Assembly: GCF_000757725.1 (NCBI RefSeq) | Contig: NZ_JJMU01000022.1 | Span: 1 to 64,000 of the forward strand | Source of the DNA: Sphingobacterium deserti | GTDB lineage: Bacteria; Bacteroidota; Bacteroidia; Sphingobacteriales; Sphingobacteriaceae | DNA length: 64,000 nucleotides | Reading direction: 5' to 3' | Part shown: positions 8,160 to 16,326 of the stretch, in pieces | Layout of the letters: each line of letters opens with the position of its first letter | Position numbering within the stretch: the first letter of the stretch is position 1 | The notes under the pieces: generated by a model | Databases searched by the model: none | What the model was told of the DNA's origin: nothing | What the model saw: only the letters and a program-made list of their open reading frames with translations | Program-made: the position numbers and the translations under genes

Positions 8160-8187
8160 AAGCCTGTCACGTAGTTGTAACAGGCTT
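8160..8187 (-). terminator. Hairpin ending the beta-oxidation operon
   Basis: Perfect 8-bp stem (8160-8167 with 8180-8187) 19 bases past the acyl-CoA dehydrogenase stop, read on the minus strand. The following T tract is poor, so termination efficiency is uncertain. Confidence 0.6.
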
Positions 8188-8206
8188 TCCAAAAATATAT
8201 AACGCC

Positions 8207-9985
8207 TTAAAAGGTATACCGATTCTCGTCGATTAGCTTTTTAGCAATACGCTGTCGTGCATCTTTCACATTAAAGGGTTCCGCTTTTGTAAATCGCCTT
8301 AATCCGACTAGCATCATTTTTAACTCATCGCCTTCACCGAATGAATACAAAGCTTCCTTTCCAGCTGCATGAATCTTATCAATTGCTCCATATAAATATA
8401 CGCGCGCGATATCTGATGGCAGCTCAGCCGCTTCCGCTCCTACCGTGTGGTAAAGTTTTTCAGCTCTTAGCAGAACAGATTCCGCAATATATACGTAACC
8501 AATTATATCCGCAATGTTCATCAGGATCTCCTGTTCTTTTGACAAAGACATCATCAGTTTCTGTACTGCCGCTCCAGCGATCAGTAAACCTGCCTTCTTC
8601 AAATTAGCAATGATCTTTTTCTCTGCAGCGAAAGGGGCTTGCACCTCTTCCGCGAAATCAGGGATAGCCATAAGCTCGCCAGCGACAGCGGTAGCTGGCC
8701 CCATCAAATCTATCTCACCCTTCATAGCACGCTTCAACAGCATATCGACAATGAGCAAGCGATTGACCTCATTCGTGCCTTCAAAGATGCGGTTGATCCG
8801 TGAATCTCGATAAGCGCGCTCCATAGGCGCCTCTGCCGAGTAGCCCATACCTCCGTAAATCTGCACCCCTTCGTCCACCACGTAATCTAGCATTTCGGAG
8901 CACCAAACCTTGATAATTGCACACTCGATCGCAAATTGTTCTACCGATTTGAGCTTTGCTTTGGCTTCGTCCATCCCCGAAGCTACCAAAGCTTCGTAGG
9001 CATCATCAATATTTTGACCTGCACGATATGTTGCTGACTCGGTTGCATAGAGCCGGGTAGCCATCTCGGCAAGTTTATACCGTATAGCGCCAAATTTGGA
9101 AATAGGTAAATTAAACTGCGACCGCTCGTTAGCGTAACGGACCGCCTGCGTAATGATAGACCGGGAAGAGCCTATCGTTGCCGCGCCCAATTTAATGCGT
9201 CCGATATTGAGGATATTTACGGCTATTTTAAATCCGTTTTCGCGCTCGGAAAGCAGATTTTCTACCGGCACCGGGCAGTCATTGAAGAAAACTTGTCTGG
9301 TCGATGATCCTTTAATCCCCAGTTTATGCTCCTCGGGGTTCATATTGATGCCTCCAAAGTCTTTCTCCACGATAAACGCTGTTAGGTTTTTATCGTCATC
9401 AATCTTGGCAAACACAATAAAAATATCAGCAAAGCCGCCATTGGTGATCCACATCTTTTGACCATTGATCAAATAGTGGGTACCTTCCGCATTCAGCTTC
9501 GCAGATGTGCGCCCAGAATTGGCGTCAGAACCAGCATTGGGTTCTGTAAGGCAGTAGGAAGCCTTCCATTCTCCAGTCGTCAATTTAGGGATGTACTTTT
9601 GCTTTTGCTCGTCGTTTCCATAATACAGAATAGGCAATGTGCCTATACCCGTATGCGCGGAAAGTGCTACGGCAAAAGAATAGCCGCCACCCACAGCATC
9701 AGTGACCAGCATTGAGGTGTTGAAGTTTTTTCCAAAGCCGCCATATGCTTCCGGAATGGAAACACCAAGCATGCCCAGATCACCGGCCTTTTCCAACAAG
9801 TTCTGCATAAGGCCTTCTTCTTGGGAATCGATGCGATCTAATTTGTTTAAGACCTCAGTCTCCAAAAAATCTCGACAGGTTTGCCGAATCATCTTGGCTT
9901 CCTCATCAAATTCTTCCGGAATAAATACATCGGTATATGGAGTCTCACGAATAACGAACTCCCCTCCTTTTATTGCGTTGCTCAT
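8207..9985 (-). CDS. Acyl-CoA dehydrogenase (long, VLCAD-like form)
   Basis: A 592-residue FAD enzyme that makes the trans-2,3 double bond in acyl-CoA, the first step of beta-oxidation. The ordinary dehydrogenase core spans about 30-410: CLTEPNAGSDAN (substrate/FAD loop), MWITNGGFADIF, RSQFNLPISKFG and DSRINRIFEGTNEVNR, where the Glu of IFEGTNE is the probable catalytic base as in very-long-chain dehydrogenases. A C-terminal extension of about 180 residues, absent from short forms, is typical of the VLCAD/ACAD9 group. It is the last gene of the operon, 50 bases after the thiolase stop. Confidence 0.93.
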   Translation of the reverse strand: MSNAIKGGEFVIRETPYTDVFIPEEFDEEAKMIRQTCRDFLETEVLNKLDRIDSQEEGLMQNLLEKAGDLGMLGVSIPEAYGGFGKNFNTSMLVTDAVGGGYSFAVALSAHTGIGTLPILYYGNDEQKQKYIPKLTTGEWKASYCLTEPNAGSDANSGRTSAKLNAEGTHYLINGQKMWITNGGFADIFIVFAKIDDDKNLTAFIVEKDFGGINMNPEEHKLGIKGSSTRQVFFNDCPVPVENLLSERENGFKIAVNILNIGRIKLGAATIGSSRSIITQAVRYANERSQFNLPISKFGAIRYKLAEMATRLYATESATYRAGQNIDDAYEALVASGMDEAKAKLKSVEQFAIECAIIKVWCSEMLDYVVDEGVQIYGGMGYSAEAPMERAYRDSRINRIFEGTNEVNRLLIVDMLLKRAMKGEIDLMGPATAVAGELMAIPDFAEEVQAPFAAEKKIIANLKKAGLLIAGAAVQKLMMSLSKEQEILMNIADIIGYVYIAESVLLRAEKLYHTVGAEAAELPSDIARVYLYGAIDKIHAAGKEALYSFGEGDELKMMLVGLRRFTKAEPFNVKDARQRIAKKLIDENRYTF

Positions 9986-10035
9986 ATCTCTTTATTTAGC
10001 TTTTTTATTCTCTCTTATTTTGTTACATGTTGGTA

Positions 10036-11208
10036 CTACAGCATTTCGAAAATACCCGCAGCACCCTGCCCTGTTCCGACACACATGGTTACCATGCCAT
10101 ACTTTTCGTTTCTTCTTTTCAGATCATTTAAAAGTTGGACAGTAAGTTTTGCTCCTGTGCAGCCCAGCGGATGGCCTAATGCGATAGCACCGCCATTGAT
10201 ATTAATCTTCGATTCATCCAGTTGCAGCTCCCGAATCACGGCTAATGACTGCGACGCAAATGCTTCGTTCAATTCGATAAGATCGATGTCTTCTTTGCGC
10301 AGATTCGCCTGTGCTAGCGCTTTTGGAATAGCCGCTACAGGGCCAATCCCCATGATGCGTGGCGGAACGCCAGCAACGGCGTAGCTTACCAAACGTGCTA
10401 TAGGGTCTACCTGCAATTGTTTCAACATCTTCTCGGATACCACCAACACAAAGGCCGCTCCGTCTGACGTTTGAGAAGAATTACCCGCCGTGACACAGCC
10501 ATCGGCAGCGAATACCGGCCGCAATTTAGCTAGTGCCTCTGCAGATGAATCCGCACGTGGCCCCTCATCTTTGTCAACGATATAATCACGGGTTGCTATT
10601 TTATCATCTTTGATATAGGTTTCCTGTATTTTAATCGGCACAATTCCGGCCTGCAGGTGACCGTTTTGCTGGGCAGCAACGGCTTTTTGATGCGATTTTA
10701 GTGCAAAAGCGTCTTGGTCTTCGCGAGACACGTTAAAATCTTTCGCCACGGCCTCAGCTGTTAGGCCCATCCCCCAATACCAGTCTGGATGCTCTTTCGC
10801 AACGACCGGATTTGGAACGATCTTCCATCCCCCAAACGGCATTCCCGACATTACTTCCACACCGCCAGCAATAATGCAATCAGCCATACCCGATTTGATC
10901 TTCGCCACAGCAGTGGCGATAGTATCCAAACCAGAGGCACAATACCGGTTAACGGTTACACCAGGCACCTTATCCGTGTTTAAGCCCATCAGGGAAATTA
11001 ACCTCCCGACGTTTAAACCCTGTTCGGCCTCTGGCATCGCATTGCCGACGATAACATCATCTATCTGCTCTACATCCAAATTTGGAATTGTAGTAACCAT
11101 ATGCTTTATAACATCTGCGGCCAAATCATCGGCACGCATAAAACGAAAAACTCCTCGCGGGGCCTTGCCCACCGCGGTACGATATCCTGCTATAATGTAT
11201 GCTTCCAT
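10036..11208 (-). CDS. Acetyl-CoA C-acyltransferase (thiolase)
   Basis: A 390-residue thiolase that cleaves 3-ketoacyl-CoA to acetyl-CoA and a shortened acyl-CoA. The acylated Cys is in VNRYCASGLDTIATA. The His is in GGAIALGHPLGCTGAK, the Asn-Glu-Ala-Phe motif in IELNEAFASQS, and the second active Cys in MVTMCVGTGQGAAG. Its position between the multifunctional hydroxyacyl-CoA dehydrogenase and the acyl-CoA dehydrogenase points to degradation rather than acetoacetyl-CoA synthesis. Its upstream region is disrupted by the repeat and S23-type gene at 11216-11762, so it may depend on readthrough or on a promoter there. Confidence 0.95.
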   Translation of the reverse strand: MEAYIIAGYRTAVGKAPRGVFRFMRADDLAADVIKHMVTTIPNLDVEQIDDVIVGNAMPEAEQGLNVGRLISLMGLNTDKVPGVTVNRYCASGLDTIATAVAKIKSGMADCIIAGGVEVMSGMPFGGWKIVPNPVVAKEHPDWYWGMGLTAEAVAKDFNVSREDQDAFALKSHQKAVAAQQNGHLQAGIVPIKIQETYIKDDKIATRDYIVDKDEGPRADSSAEALAKLRPVFAADGCVTAGNSSQTSDGAAFVLVVSEKMLKQLQVDPIARLVSYAVAGVPPRIMGIGPVAAIPKALAQANLRKEDIDLIELNEAFASQSLAVIRELQLDESKININGGAIALGHPLGCTGAKLTVQLLNDLKRRNEKYGMVTMCVGTGQGAAGIFEML

Positions 11209-11215
11209 TTTTAAT

Positions 11216-11360
11216 TAGTATTTAGTAGTGAGTATTGCGTATTGAGACAATGAACTCATCAGCTTTTTTAGTATTTAGTAGTGAGTATTGCCTATTGAGA
11301 CAATGAACTCATCAGTTTTTTAGTATTTAGTATTGTGTAGTGCGTAATGCGCAATGCGAT
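11216..11360. repeat. Tandem direct repeat, about 53-bp unit, two full copies and one partial
   Basis: Copy 1 starts at 11216, copy 2 at 11269 and a diverging third at 11321, each beginning TAGTATTTAGTA. Copies 1 and 2 differ at only a few positions over 52-53 bases. The unit contains GTAGTGAGTATTGCGT, which is also the left arm of the inverted repeat around the neighbouring S23-type gene. Confidence 0.85.
11225..11240 (+). repeat. Left arm of the inverted repeat flanking the S23-type gene
   Basis: The 16-base sequence GTAGTGAGTATTGCGT here is found as its exact reverse complement at 11747-11762, on the other side of the four-helix-bundle gene. A copy with one change sits in the second tandem unit near 11278. 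Confidence 0.85.
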
Positions 11361-11365
11361 ACGCT

Positions 11366-11725
11366 TTAGCTTATTTTTTTTAATGCTTTCATTAATTTAA
11401 ATAGCATTTTTTGTATCTCGTCAACGCGATCTAACAAAGCGATCTTAGACGTATTATCTAGGTAGTTCAATCTATCAAGCAATTCAATTTGCGTTTGTAA
11501 CTCATTGGCAGAACCATTGGCTATACCTAAAAATTGGATAAATTCACCTTCAGAATTTCGACCCGCGCCCTCCGCGATGTTTGAACAAATGGAAACTGCG
11601 CTTCTTCTTACCTGTGATAAAAGGCCGAAACGTTCCGATTGTGGCAGGTGATCCGTATACTTATACACATCTACCGTCAAATCCATCGCCTTTTGCCAAA
11701 CTTTCAAATCTTGAAATTTATGCAT
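11366..11725 (-). CDS. Four-helix-bundle protein (S23 / 23S rRNA intervening-sequence family)
   Basis: A 119-residue protein of the family first seen in intervening sequences of 23S rRNA genes, related to the Avd accessory protein of diversity-generating retroelements. It starts with the diagnostic FQDLKVWQKAMDL and has RRSAVSICSNIAEGAGR and a C-terminal helix ending KLMKALKKIS. The fold is a pentameric four-helix bundle; the cellular function is unknown. It interrupts a beta-oxidation operon in the same orientation and is bracketed by perfect 16-bp inverted repeats plus tandem repeats, which suggests it came in as a small mobile or REP-like cassette. No reverse transcriptase or transposase is nearby. 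Confidence 0.88.
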   Translation of the reverse strand: MHKFQDLKVWQKAMDLTVDVYKYTDHLPQSERFGLLSQVRRSAVSICSNIAEGAGRNSEGEFIQFLGIANGSANELQTQIELLDRLNYLDNTSKIALLDRVDEIQKMLFKLMKALKKIS

Positions 11726-11746
11726 ATCGCTCTATTAATCCGCTTA

Positions 11747-11762
11747 ACGCAATACTCACTAC
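11747..11762 (-). repeat. Right arm of the inverted repeat flanking the S23-type gene
   Basis: ACGCAATACTCACTAC, the exact reverse complement of 11225-11240. It lies between the stop of the hydroxyacyl-CoA dehydrogenase gene (11773) and the S23-type gene start. Confidence 0.85.
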
Positions 11763-11772
11763 GCTATACGCC

Positions 11773-14199
11773 CTAATTTCTCAAAGGCTTTCCTTTAGTC
11801 AGCATATGCTGTATTCTTTCTAGCGTTTTACGTTCGGCGCATAGCTCTAGAAAGGCTTTCCTTTCCAGATCGAGCAGGTACTGCTCAGACACCTCGGTGG
11901 GAGCGGAAAGATTGCCGCCACACATCACCCATCCTAGTTTCTCAGAAATCTTTTTATCGTGATCGGAGATATAGTTACCGGCTCGCATAGACGATGCACC
12001 TACATATACAATACCTAAACCTTGATTTCCAAGCACCTTGATATCTTTACGTGCTGCTGGCTGCACATAACCTGCATTAGCTAGCTCAAGCACTTTTGCC
12101 TTCGCATCGGCCAGGAGGCGCTTCCGATTCATGGTGATCGCGTATTTCCCCTCTTGTAGGTAGCCAAGTTCTGCCGCTTCGACTGCCGACGTAGAAACTT
12201 TAGCCTGTCCGATGGTCAGAAATCGCTCTTTCAACGTGTTCTGCACGATCTGATCGGGTTGATATTCGTCGGAAGCACGCAAAGCGAACTCTTTGGAACC
12301 ACCGCCCCCCGGGATAACGCCGACACCGAATTCAACCAGACCCATGTAGGTTTCCGCATGCAGCTGCACAAAATCAGCATGCATAGAAAATTCACAACCA
12401 CCGCCTAACGTAAGTTGGAACGGGGCTACCACGACCGGAATGGACGAATAGCGAATTCGCATGGCTGTATTTTGAAACATCTTCACCGCCATATTCAGCT
12501 CATCGTAATCTTGCTCTACCGCCATCATAAATATCATTCCGATATTCGCGCCGGCCGAAAAGTTCTTGCCCTCGTTAGTAATGACAAGTCCTTTGTATTG
12601 CTGCTCGGCTAAATCTATCGCCTTGTTAAGCCCCTGGATGACATCCCCGCCAATCGTATTCATTTTAGTATGAAACTCACAATTGATGACGCCATCTCCT
12701 AAGTCGGTGATCGTGACTCCTGAATTTTTCCAGACGGTATGTTCATCACGGATGTGGTCAAGCACGATCAGATCTTCAGCTCCCGGAATAGGCGCATAAC
12801 TTTTGGAAGCGATATCGTAGAAGTTTTTCACGCCGTCGATGACTTTGTAAAAGGTTTCACAGCCCGCCGCTAACATATCATGCACCCAAGCAGCAACTTC
12901 CCCGCGCTGACCGGGCAGGCGTTTTTCTTCGGTCTGTATTTTCGCGATTGTCTCACGCACGCCCAAAGCGTCCCATACCTCAAAAGGGCCTAGTTCCCAT
13001 CCAAAACCGGCACGCATAGCGTCATCAATACGGTAAAACTCTTCCGTGATTTCAGGCACGCGGTTAGAAACATATTCAAATAGCGGATAGTGCATCGCAC
13101 GGAAAAGCGTCGCCGCCTTATCTGTTCCGCCCTCGTACACTTTCATCCGCTTGCGAATGTCATCCACGGGCTTGGTCGCTTCCAGCGTTGCCGATTTAAC
13201 TTTTTCCTGTTCTTTATAGCTAAGGCTTTTCAAATCCAGCGATAGAATGACGGAATTGCCTTTATCATCCTTTTCCTTCTTATAAAAACCTTGCTTCGTT
13301 TTCTCACCCAGCCATTTATTTTCTACCATTTTATTGATATAGGCCGGTAATTGAAAAACTCCCTTAGCCTCGTCATTTGGCGCATTCTGATCGAGTCCAT
13401 TTGCTACATTCACGAGCGTGTCCAATCCCACAACGTCCGCTGTCCGAAAAGTTGCAGATTTTGGGTGCCCCATGGCTGGACCGGTGTATTTATCAACCTC
13501 TTCCACAGAAAGATCCAATTTTTCAACCAAGTGAGTCAGTGCGAGCATGGAGTACACCCCTATTCTATTACCGATAAAAGCCGGAGTGTCTTTGCATAGC
13601 ACCACTGTTTTTCCAAGCATCTTATCACCAAAATGCGTCAGAAAATCAACAACAGCGACATCGGTATCTGCAGTTGGGATGATTTCAAAGAGCTCGAGAT
13701 AGCGTGGAGGATTGAAAAAATGTGTTCCACAGAAATTTGCTTTGAAATCTGCTGAACGGCCTTCCGCCATCAAGTGTATAGGAATACCGGAAGTATTGGA
13801 GGTGATCAGCGTGCCGGCTTTGCGGTGCTCTTCTACCTGATCAAACACCTTCTTTTTGATATCTAAACGCTCTACGACGACCTCAATAACCCAATCGCAG
13901 CTTGCGATTTCCTTCATATTGTCCTCGAAATTACCCGTAGTAATGCGAGAGACGTAGCTCTTACTATAGATGGGAGATGGGTTGGTCTTCAGCGCTGTGT
14001 CGAGCGACTGATTAACTATCCGGTTACGGACAGCCGGGCTTTGAAGCGTCAGCCCTTTCGACTCTTCCGCAGGAAGGAGCTCGCGAGGGACAATATCTAA
14101 AAGCAAAACCTCTACCCCAATATTGGCAAAGTGGCAGGCTATTCGAGACCCCATCACACCGGAACCCAGAACAGCTACCTTTTTAATATTTCTATTCAT
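11773..14199 (-). CDS. 3-hydroxyacyl-CoA dehydrogenase / enoyl-CoA hydratase, multifunctional
   Basis: An 808-residue fusion catalysing steps two and three of beta-oxidation. The dehydrogenase comes first: NAD-binding VAVLGSGVMGSRIACHFAN at the N-terminus, the His of FCGTHFFNPPRYLELFE, and C-terminal dehydrogenase domains to about residue 440. A crotonase (enoyl-CoA hydratase) domain follows at about 490-720, with EGKNFSAGANIGM and QLTLGGGCEFSMHADF forming the oxyanion hole, and FGVGVIPGGGG. This order (dehydrogenase then hydratase) is the reverse of E. coli FadB and is common in Bacteroidota and other non-enteric bacteria. It lies 32 bases after the MarR gene. Confidence 0.94.
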   Translation of the reverse strand: MNRNIKKVAVLGSGVMGSRIACHFANIGVEVLLLDIVPRELLPAEESKGLTLQSPAVRNRIVNQSLDTALKTNPSPIYSKSYVSRITTGNFEDNMKEIASCDWVIEVVVERLDIKKKVFDQVEEHRKAGTLITSNTSGIPIHLMAEGRSADFKANFCGTHFFNPPRYLELFEIIPTADTDVAVVDFLTHFGDKMLGKTVVLCKDTPAFIGNRIGVYSMLALTHLVEKLDLSVEEVDKYTGPAMGHPKSATFRTADVVGLDTLVNVANGLDQNAPNDEAKGVFQLPAYINKMVENKWLGEKTKQGFYKKEKDDKGNSVILSLDLKSLSYKEQEKVKSATLEATKPVDDIRKRMKVYEGGTDKAATLFRAMHYPLFEYVSNRVPEITEEFYRIDDAMRAGFGWELGPFEVWDALGVRETIAKIQTEEKRLPGQRGEVAAWVHDMLAAGCETFYKVIDGVKNFYDIASKSYAPIPGAEDLIVLDHIRDEHTVWKNSGVTITDLGDGVINCEFHTKMNTIGGDVIQGLNKAIDLAEQQYKGLVITNEGKNFSAGANIGMIFMMAVEQDYDELNMAVKMFQNTAMRIRYSSIPVVVAPFQLTLGGGCEFSMHADFVQLHAETYMGLVEFGVGVIPGGGGSKEFALRASDEYQPDQIVQNTLKERFLTIGQAKVSTSAVEAAELGYLQEGKYAITMNRKRLLADAKAKVLELANAGYVQPAARKDIKVLGNQGLGIVYVGASSMRAGNYISDHDKKISEKLGWVMCGGNLSAPTEVSEQYLLDLERKAFLELCAERKTLERIQHMLTKGKPLRN

Positions 14200-14231
14200 G
14201 TCATCCTATTTTATTTAGTTTATACTAACTG

Positions 14232-14681
14232 TTATTTAACATCTTGCTCTACGTTTGGAACATAACTCGCCGCCAACGAATTAATCTTTTGCAGCGATTC
14301 AAGAAGCTGCTCCCGTTCCTTCGCAGGGATTTGCGCATCTAAAAATTCATTAAACTCGCGCACGACATTCTTCGCTATCTGTCTCTTTTCACGCCCCAAT
14401 GGGGTGAGGTAAACCTTTACAGATCGTTTATCAGATGCATTAATTTCTCTGTAAATAAAGCCCAATGACTCCAAATTGTTCAAAACCCGAGAAAGTGATG
14501 TGGTTTTTACCCCCGTTGAATTGGCAATCTGCGATACAGAGGTACCCTCTTTATGTATATTAATGAGGATATAGCCGGCCGCTTGAGTAAACCCAAATTG
14601 GGAGGCTATAACGTTATATTTATTGGCTACTGTCTGCCAACTGGTCTTTAAAAAGTAATCAATTGTATTTTCCTGGCTCAT
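14232..14681 (-). CDS. MarR-family transcriptional regulator of the beta-oxidation operon
   Basis: A 149-residue winged helix-turn-helix regulator. The DNA-binding part is at about residues 45-110: GTSVSQIANSTGVKTTSLSRVLNNLESLGFIYR (HTH and recognition helix) and the wing with SDKRSVKVYLTPLGREK. It heads the operon, so it most likely controls fatty-acid degradation, probably in response to acyl-CoA. A perfect TATGC-AA-GCATA palindrome at the predicted transcription start is the obvious candidate operator and suggests autorepression. The ligand is inferred from context only. Confidence 0.88.
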   Translation of the reverse strand: MSQENTIDYFLKTSWQTVANKYNVIASQFGFTQAAGYILINIHKEGTSVSQIANSTGVKTTSLSRVLNNLESLGFIYREINASDKRSVKVYLTPLGREKRQIAKNVVREFNEFLDAQIPAKEREQLLESLQKINSLAASYVPNVEQDVK

Positions 14682-14699
14682 AACTTGATCTACATTTAC

Positions 14700-14711
14700 T
14701 ATGCAAGCATA
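14700..14711. promoter_or_regulatory. Candidate MarR operator palindrome
   Basis: TATGCAAGCATA has perfect 5-base inverted arms around a 2-base centre. It lies just downstream of the -7 element of the MarR operon promoter, covering the expected transcription start. A repressor bound here would block initiation. No binding data. Confidence 0.5.
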
Positions 14712-14712
14712 A

Positions 14713-14743
14713 CAAATCTAAACTATTGAATCGATAAAAACAA
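14713..14743 (-). promoter_or_regulatory. Promoter of the MarR/beta-oxidation operon
   Basis: On the minus strand, TTG (complement of 14741-14743), a spacer of exactly 20 bases and TAGATTTG (14720-14713) match the Bacteroidota consensus TTG-N19-21-TAnnTTTG. The predicted start is near 14706, 25 bases before the MarR ATG. Confidence 0.75.
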
Positions 14744-14940
14744 TTCTTTTTTTCGATTTTCGCTACCAATGCCCACTATCTCGTATTCAGGCCGATTTCA
14801 TAATCATTGGCTATATAACGATACAGCTCGCGTTTTCTTTTTAAAATGTGGAAAACTTTTACCAACTGATTTCCTTATCTTTAAAACATATACAAGGCAG
14901 ATTATAAACAAAAGGCATCGTGATGCATTGATTATTACAT

Positions 14941-14948
14941 TACCTTTG
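14941..14948 (+). promoter_or_regulatory. -7 element of the dioxygenase gene
   Basis: TACCTTTG matches TAnnTTTG, 19 bases before the ATG at 14968. No TTG lies at the expected -33 position. Confidence 0.4.
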
Positions 14949-14967
14949 TTAGCAAATAAAAAAGCAT

Positions 14968-15930
14968 ATGGCATTAGTGAACATACCCCGCTTAGATCTT
15001 TTGAAATACGCGCAAGGCTCCAGCGTGGAGCGCGACCAATTTGTCCAAGACATTGGTAAAGCTTTTAACGAAACAGGCTTTGTTACCATAGCCAACCATG
15101 GATTAAGCCCAGCGCTTATCGACGAATTATACCAAGTAGTGAAGTCTTTTTTCGAGCTTCCTGACGCCGTAAAGCGAAAATACGAATACCCTGAACTTGC
15201 GGGACAACGCGGCTATACATCGAAAGGAAAAGAGAAAGCCAAAGATGCGAACACGCCAGATCTAAAAGAATTCTGGCAACGCGGCCAAACGATTGTCGGC
15301 GAGGATTACTCCAAAGCGGATTTTCCAGACAATATTTTGGCCGATGAGCTCCCGCGCTTTAATCAGGTGACTGCTGAAGTATATAAAAAATTGGAAGATG
15401 CAGGCCGAAGCCTTTTAAAAGCTATTGCTTCCTATCTAAAATTGGAGGAAAATTACTTCGAAGAATTTGTAATTAATGGCAATTCTATTCTTCGCGCTAT
15501 ACATTACTTCCCTATAGAAAATCCAGATACTATTTCTCCGGATGCTGTTCGAGCGGGGGCACATGAAGATATCAACCTGATCACGCTGTTGATTGGCGCG
15601 AGTGCTGATGGTCTTGAAGTGTTAACGAAGGACGGTGATTGGTTTCCTATTAAGGCAAAAGGTGAAGACATTGTCGTTAACGTTGGCGACATGCTTCAGC
15701 GTCTCACAAATAACAAATTGAAATCCACTACGCACCGTGTGGTAAATCCGCCTCGAGAACTGATGCGCACGTCTCGATTTTCCGTTCCATTCTTCTTACA
15801 TCCAAAGGCGAGCATGAATTTAGCTAGCTTGGAATCCTGCATATCGCAAGAATATCCGAAAGCTTACGACGATTACACGGCCGGACAATACCTAGACGAA
15901 AGACTTCGCGAAATCGGACTGAAAATGTAA
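14968..15930 (+). CDS. Isopenicillin-N-synthase-family Fe(II)/2-oxoglutarate-type dioxygenase
   Basis: A 320-residue non-haem iron oxygenase. The N-terminal DIOX_N domain is visible (NIPRLDLLKYAQGSS; FNETGFVTIANHGLSPALI), followed by the jelly-roll core. The iron triad is His199 and Asp201 in AGAHEDINLIT and His256 in STTHRVVNPP. Arg270 and Ser272 (SRFS) form the RxS motif that binds 2-oxoglutarate or an equivalent carboxylate. Family members hydroxylate, desaturate or cyclise diverse small molecules; nothing here fixes the substrate. It is a single plus-strand gene with a hairpin behind it. It is not a gibberellin or penicillin enzyme by context. Confidence 0.87.
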   Translation: MALVNIPRLDLLKYAQGSSVERDQFVQDIGKAFNETGFVTIANHGLSPALIDELYQVVKSFFELPDAVKRKYEYPELAGQRGYTSKGKEKAKDANTPDLKEFWQRGQTIVGEDYSKADFPDNILADELPRFNQVTAEVYKKLEDAGRSLLKAIASYLKLEENYFEEFVINGNSILRAIHYFPIENPDTISPDAVRAGAHEDINLITLLIGASADGLEVLTKDGDWFPIKAKGEDIVVNVGDMLQRLTNNKLKSTTHRVVNPPRELMRTSRFSVPFFLHPKASMNLASLESCISQEYPKAYDDYTAGQYLDERLREIGLKM

Positions 15931-15944
15931 AAAAAGCTGGACAT

Positions 15945-15973
15945 GCAGTCCGTTCATACCAATAACGGACTGC
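15945..15973 (+). terminator. Hairpin after the dioxygenase gene
   Basis: Perfect 10-bp stem (15945-15954 with 15964-15973, loop of 9) starting 14 bases past the stop. There is no T tract, so it may stabilise the transcript end rather than act as an intrinsic terminator alone. Confidence 0.5.
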
Positions 15974-16312
15974 CTTGCCGCAACTACAAGGGCTAATCAT
16001 ATTACTATTTTCAGAGGCTGCGTTTGCCTTGGCAACGCTAAACCATAAGCGCAGCTAACATCAAAACCACAATATCCAATCAACTGACAGTCAACTGGAA
16101 ACCTATAACCTCCCGTTTGATTTCGACTATCAAAAAATACTTTTAGCCTATCCGCCAAAAAGTTGCACTGCTGCAGGGAGAGAGTATTCGTATACAGCAT
16201 GCATGAAATGTAGATGTTTAGATCGTTTATATTCATTATTATTGCGGATATCGAATGCCTAAAATCAGCTGTTAAATTGTGTTAAATGCACATTTAGAAG
16301 CTTTTACATACC
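15974..16312. other. Intergenic region without a supported gene
   Basis: About 340 bases between the dioxygenase hairpin and the sensor kinase promoter element. A 79-codon minus-strand frame (15997-16236) has no recognisable domain, no good start context and atypical composition. I see no gene, RNA or repeat here. Confidence 0.55.
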
Positions 16313-16320
16313 TATTTTTG
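16313..16320 (+). promoter_or_regulatory. -7 element of the two-component system operon
   Basis: TATTTTTG matches TAnnTTTG and ends 6 bases before the ATG of the histidine kinase, again implying a nearly leaderless transcript. There is no TTG at the expected -33 distance. Confidence 0.4.
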
Positions 16321-16326
16321 TAACAC

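Noticed and set aside
11216-11360. Tandem repeat considered as a CRISPR array
   Set aside because: Copies are directly adjacent with no unique spacers, and only two are complete; no cas genes are present.
15997-16236. 79-codon minus-strand ORF between the dioxygenase and kinase genes
   Set aside because: No domain, no start context and a composition unlike coding sequence in the window.
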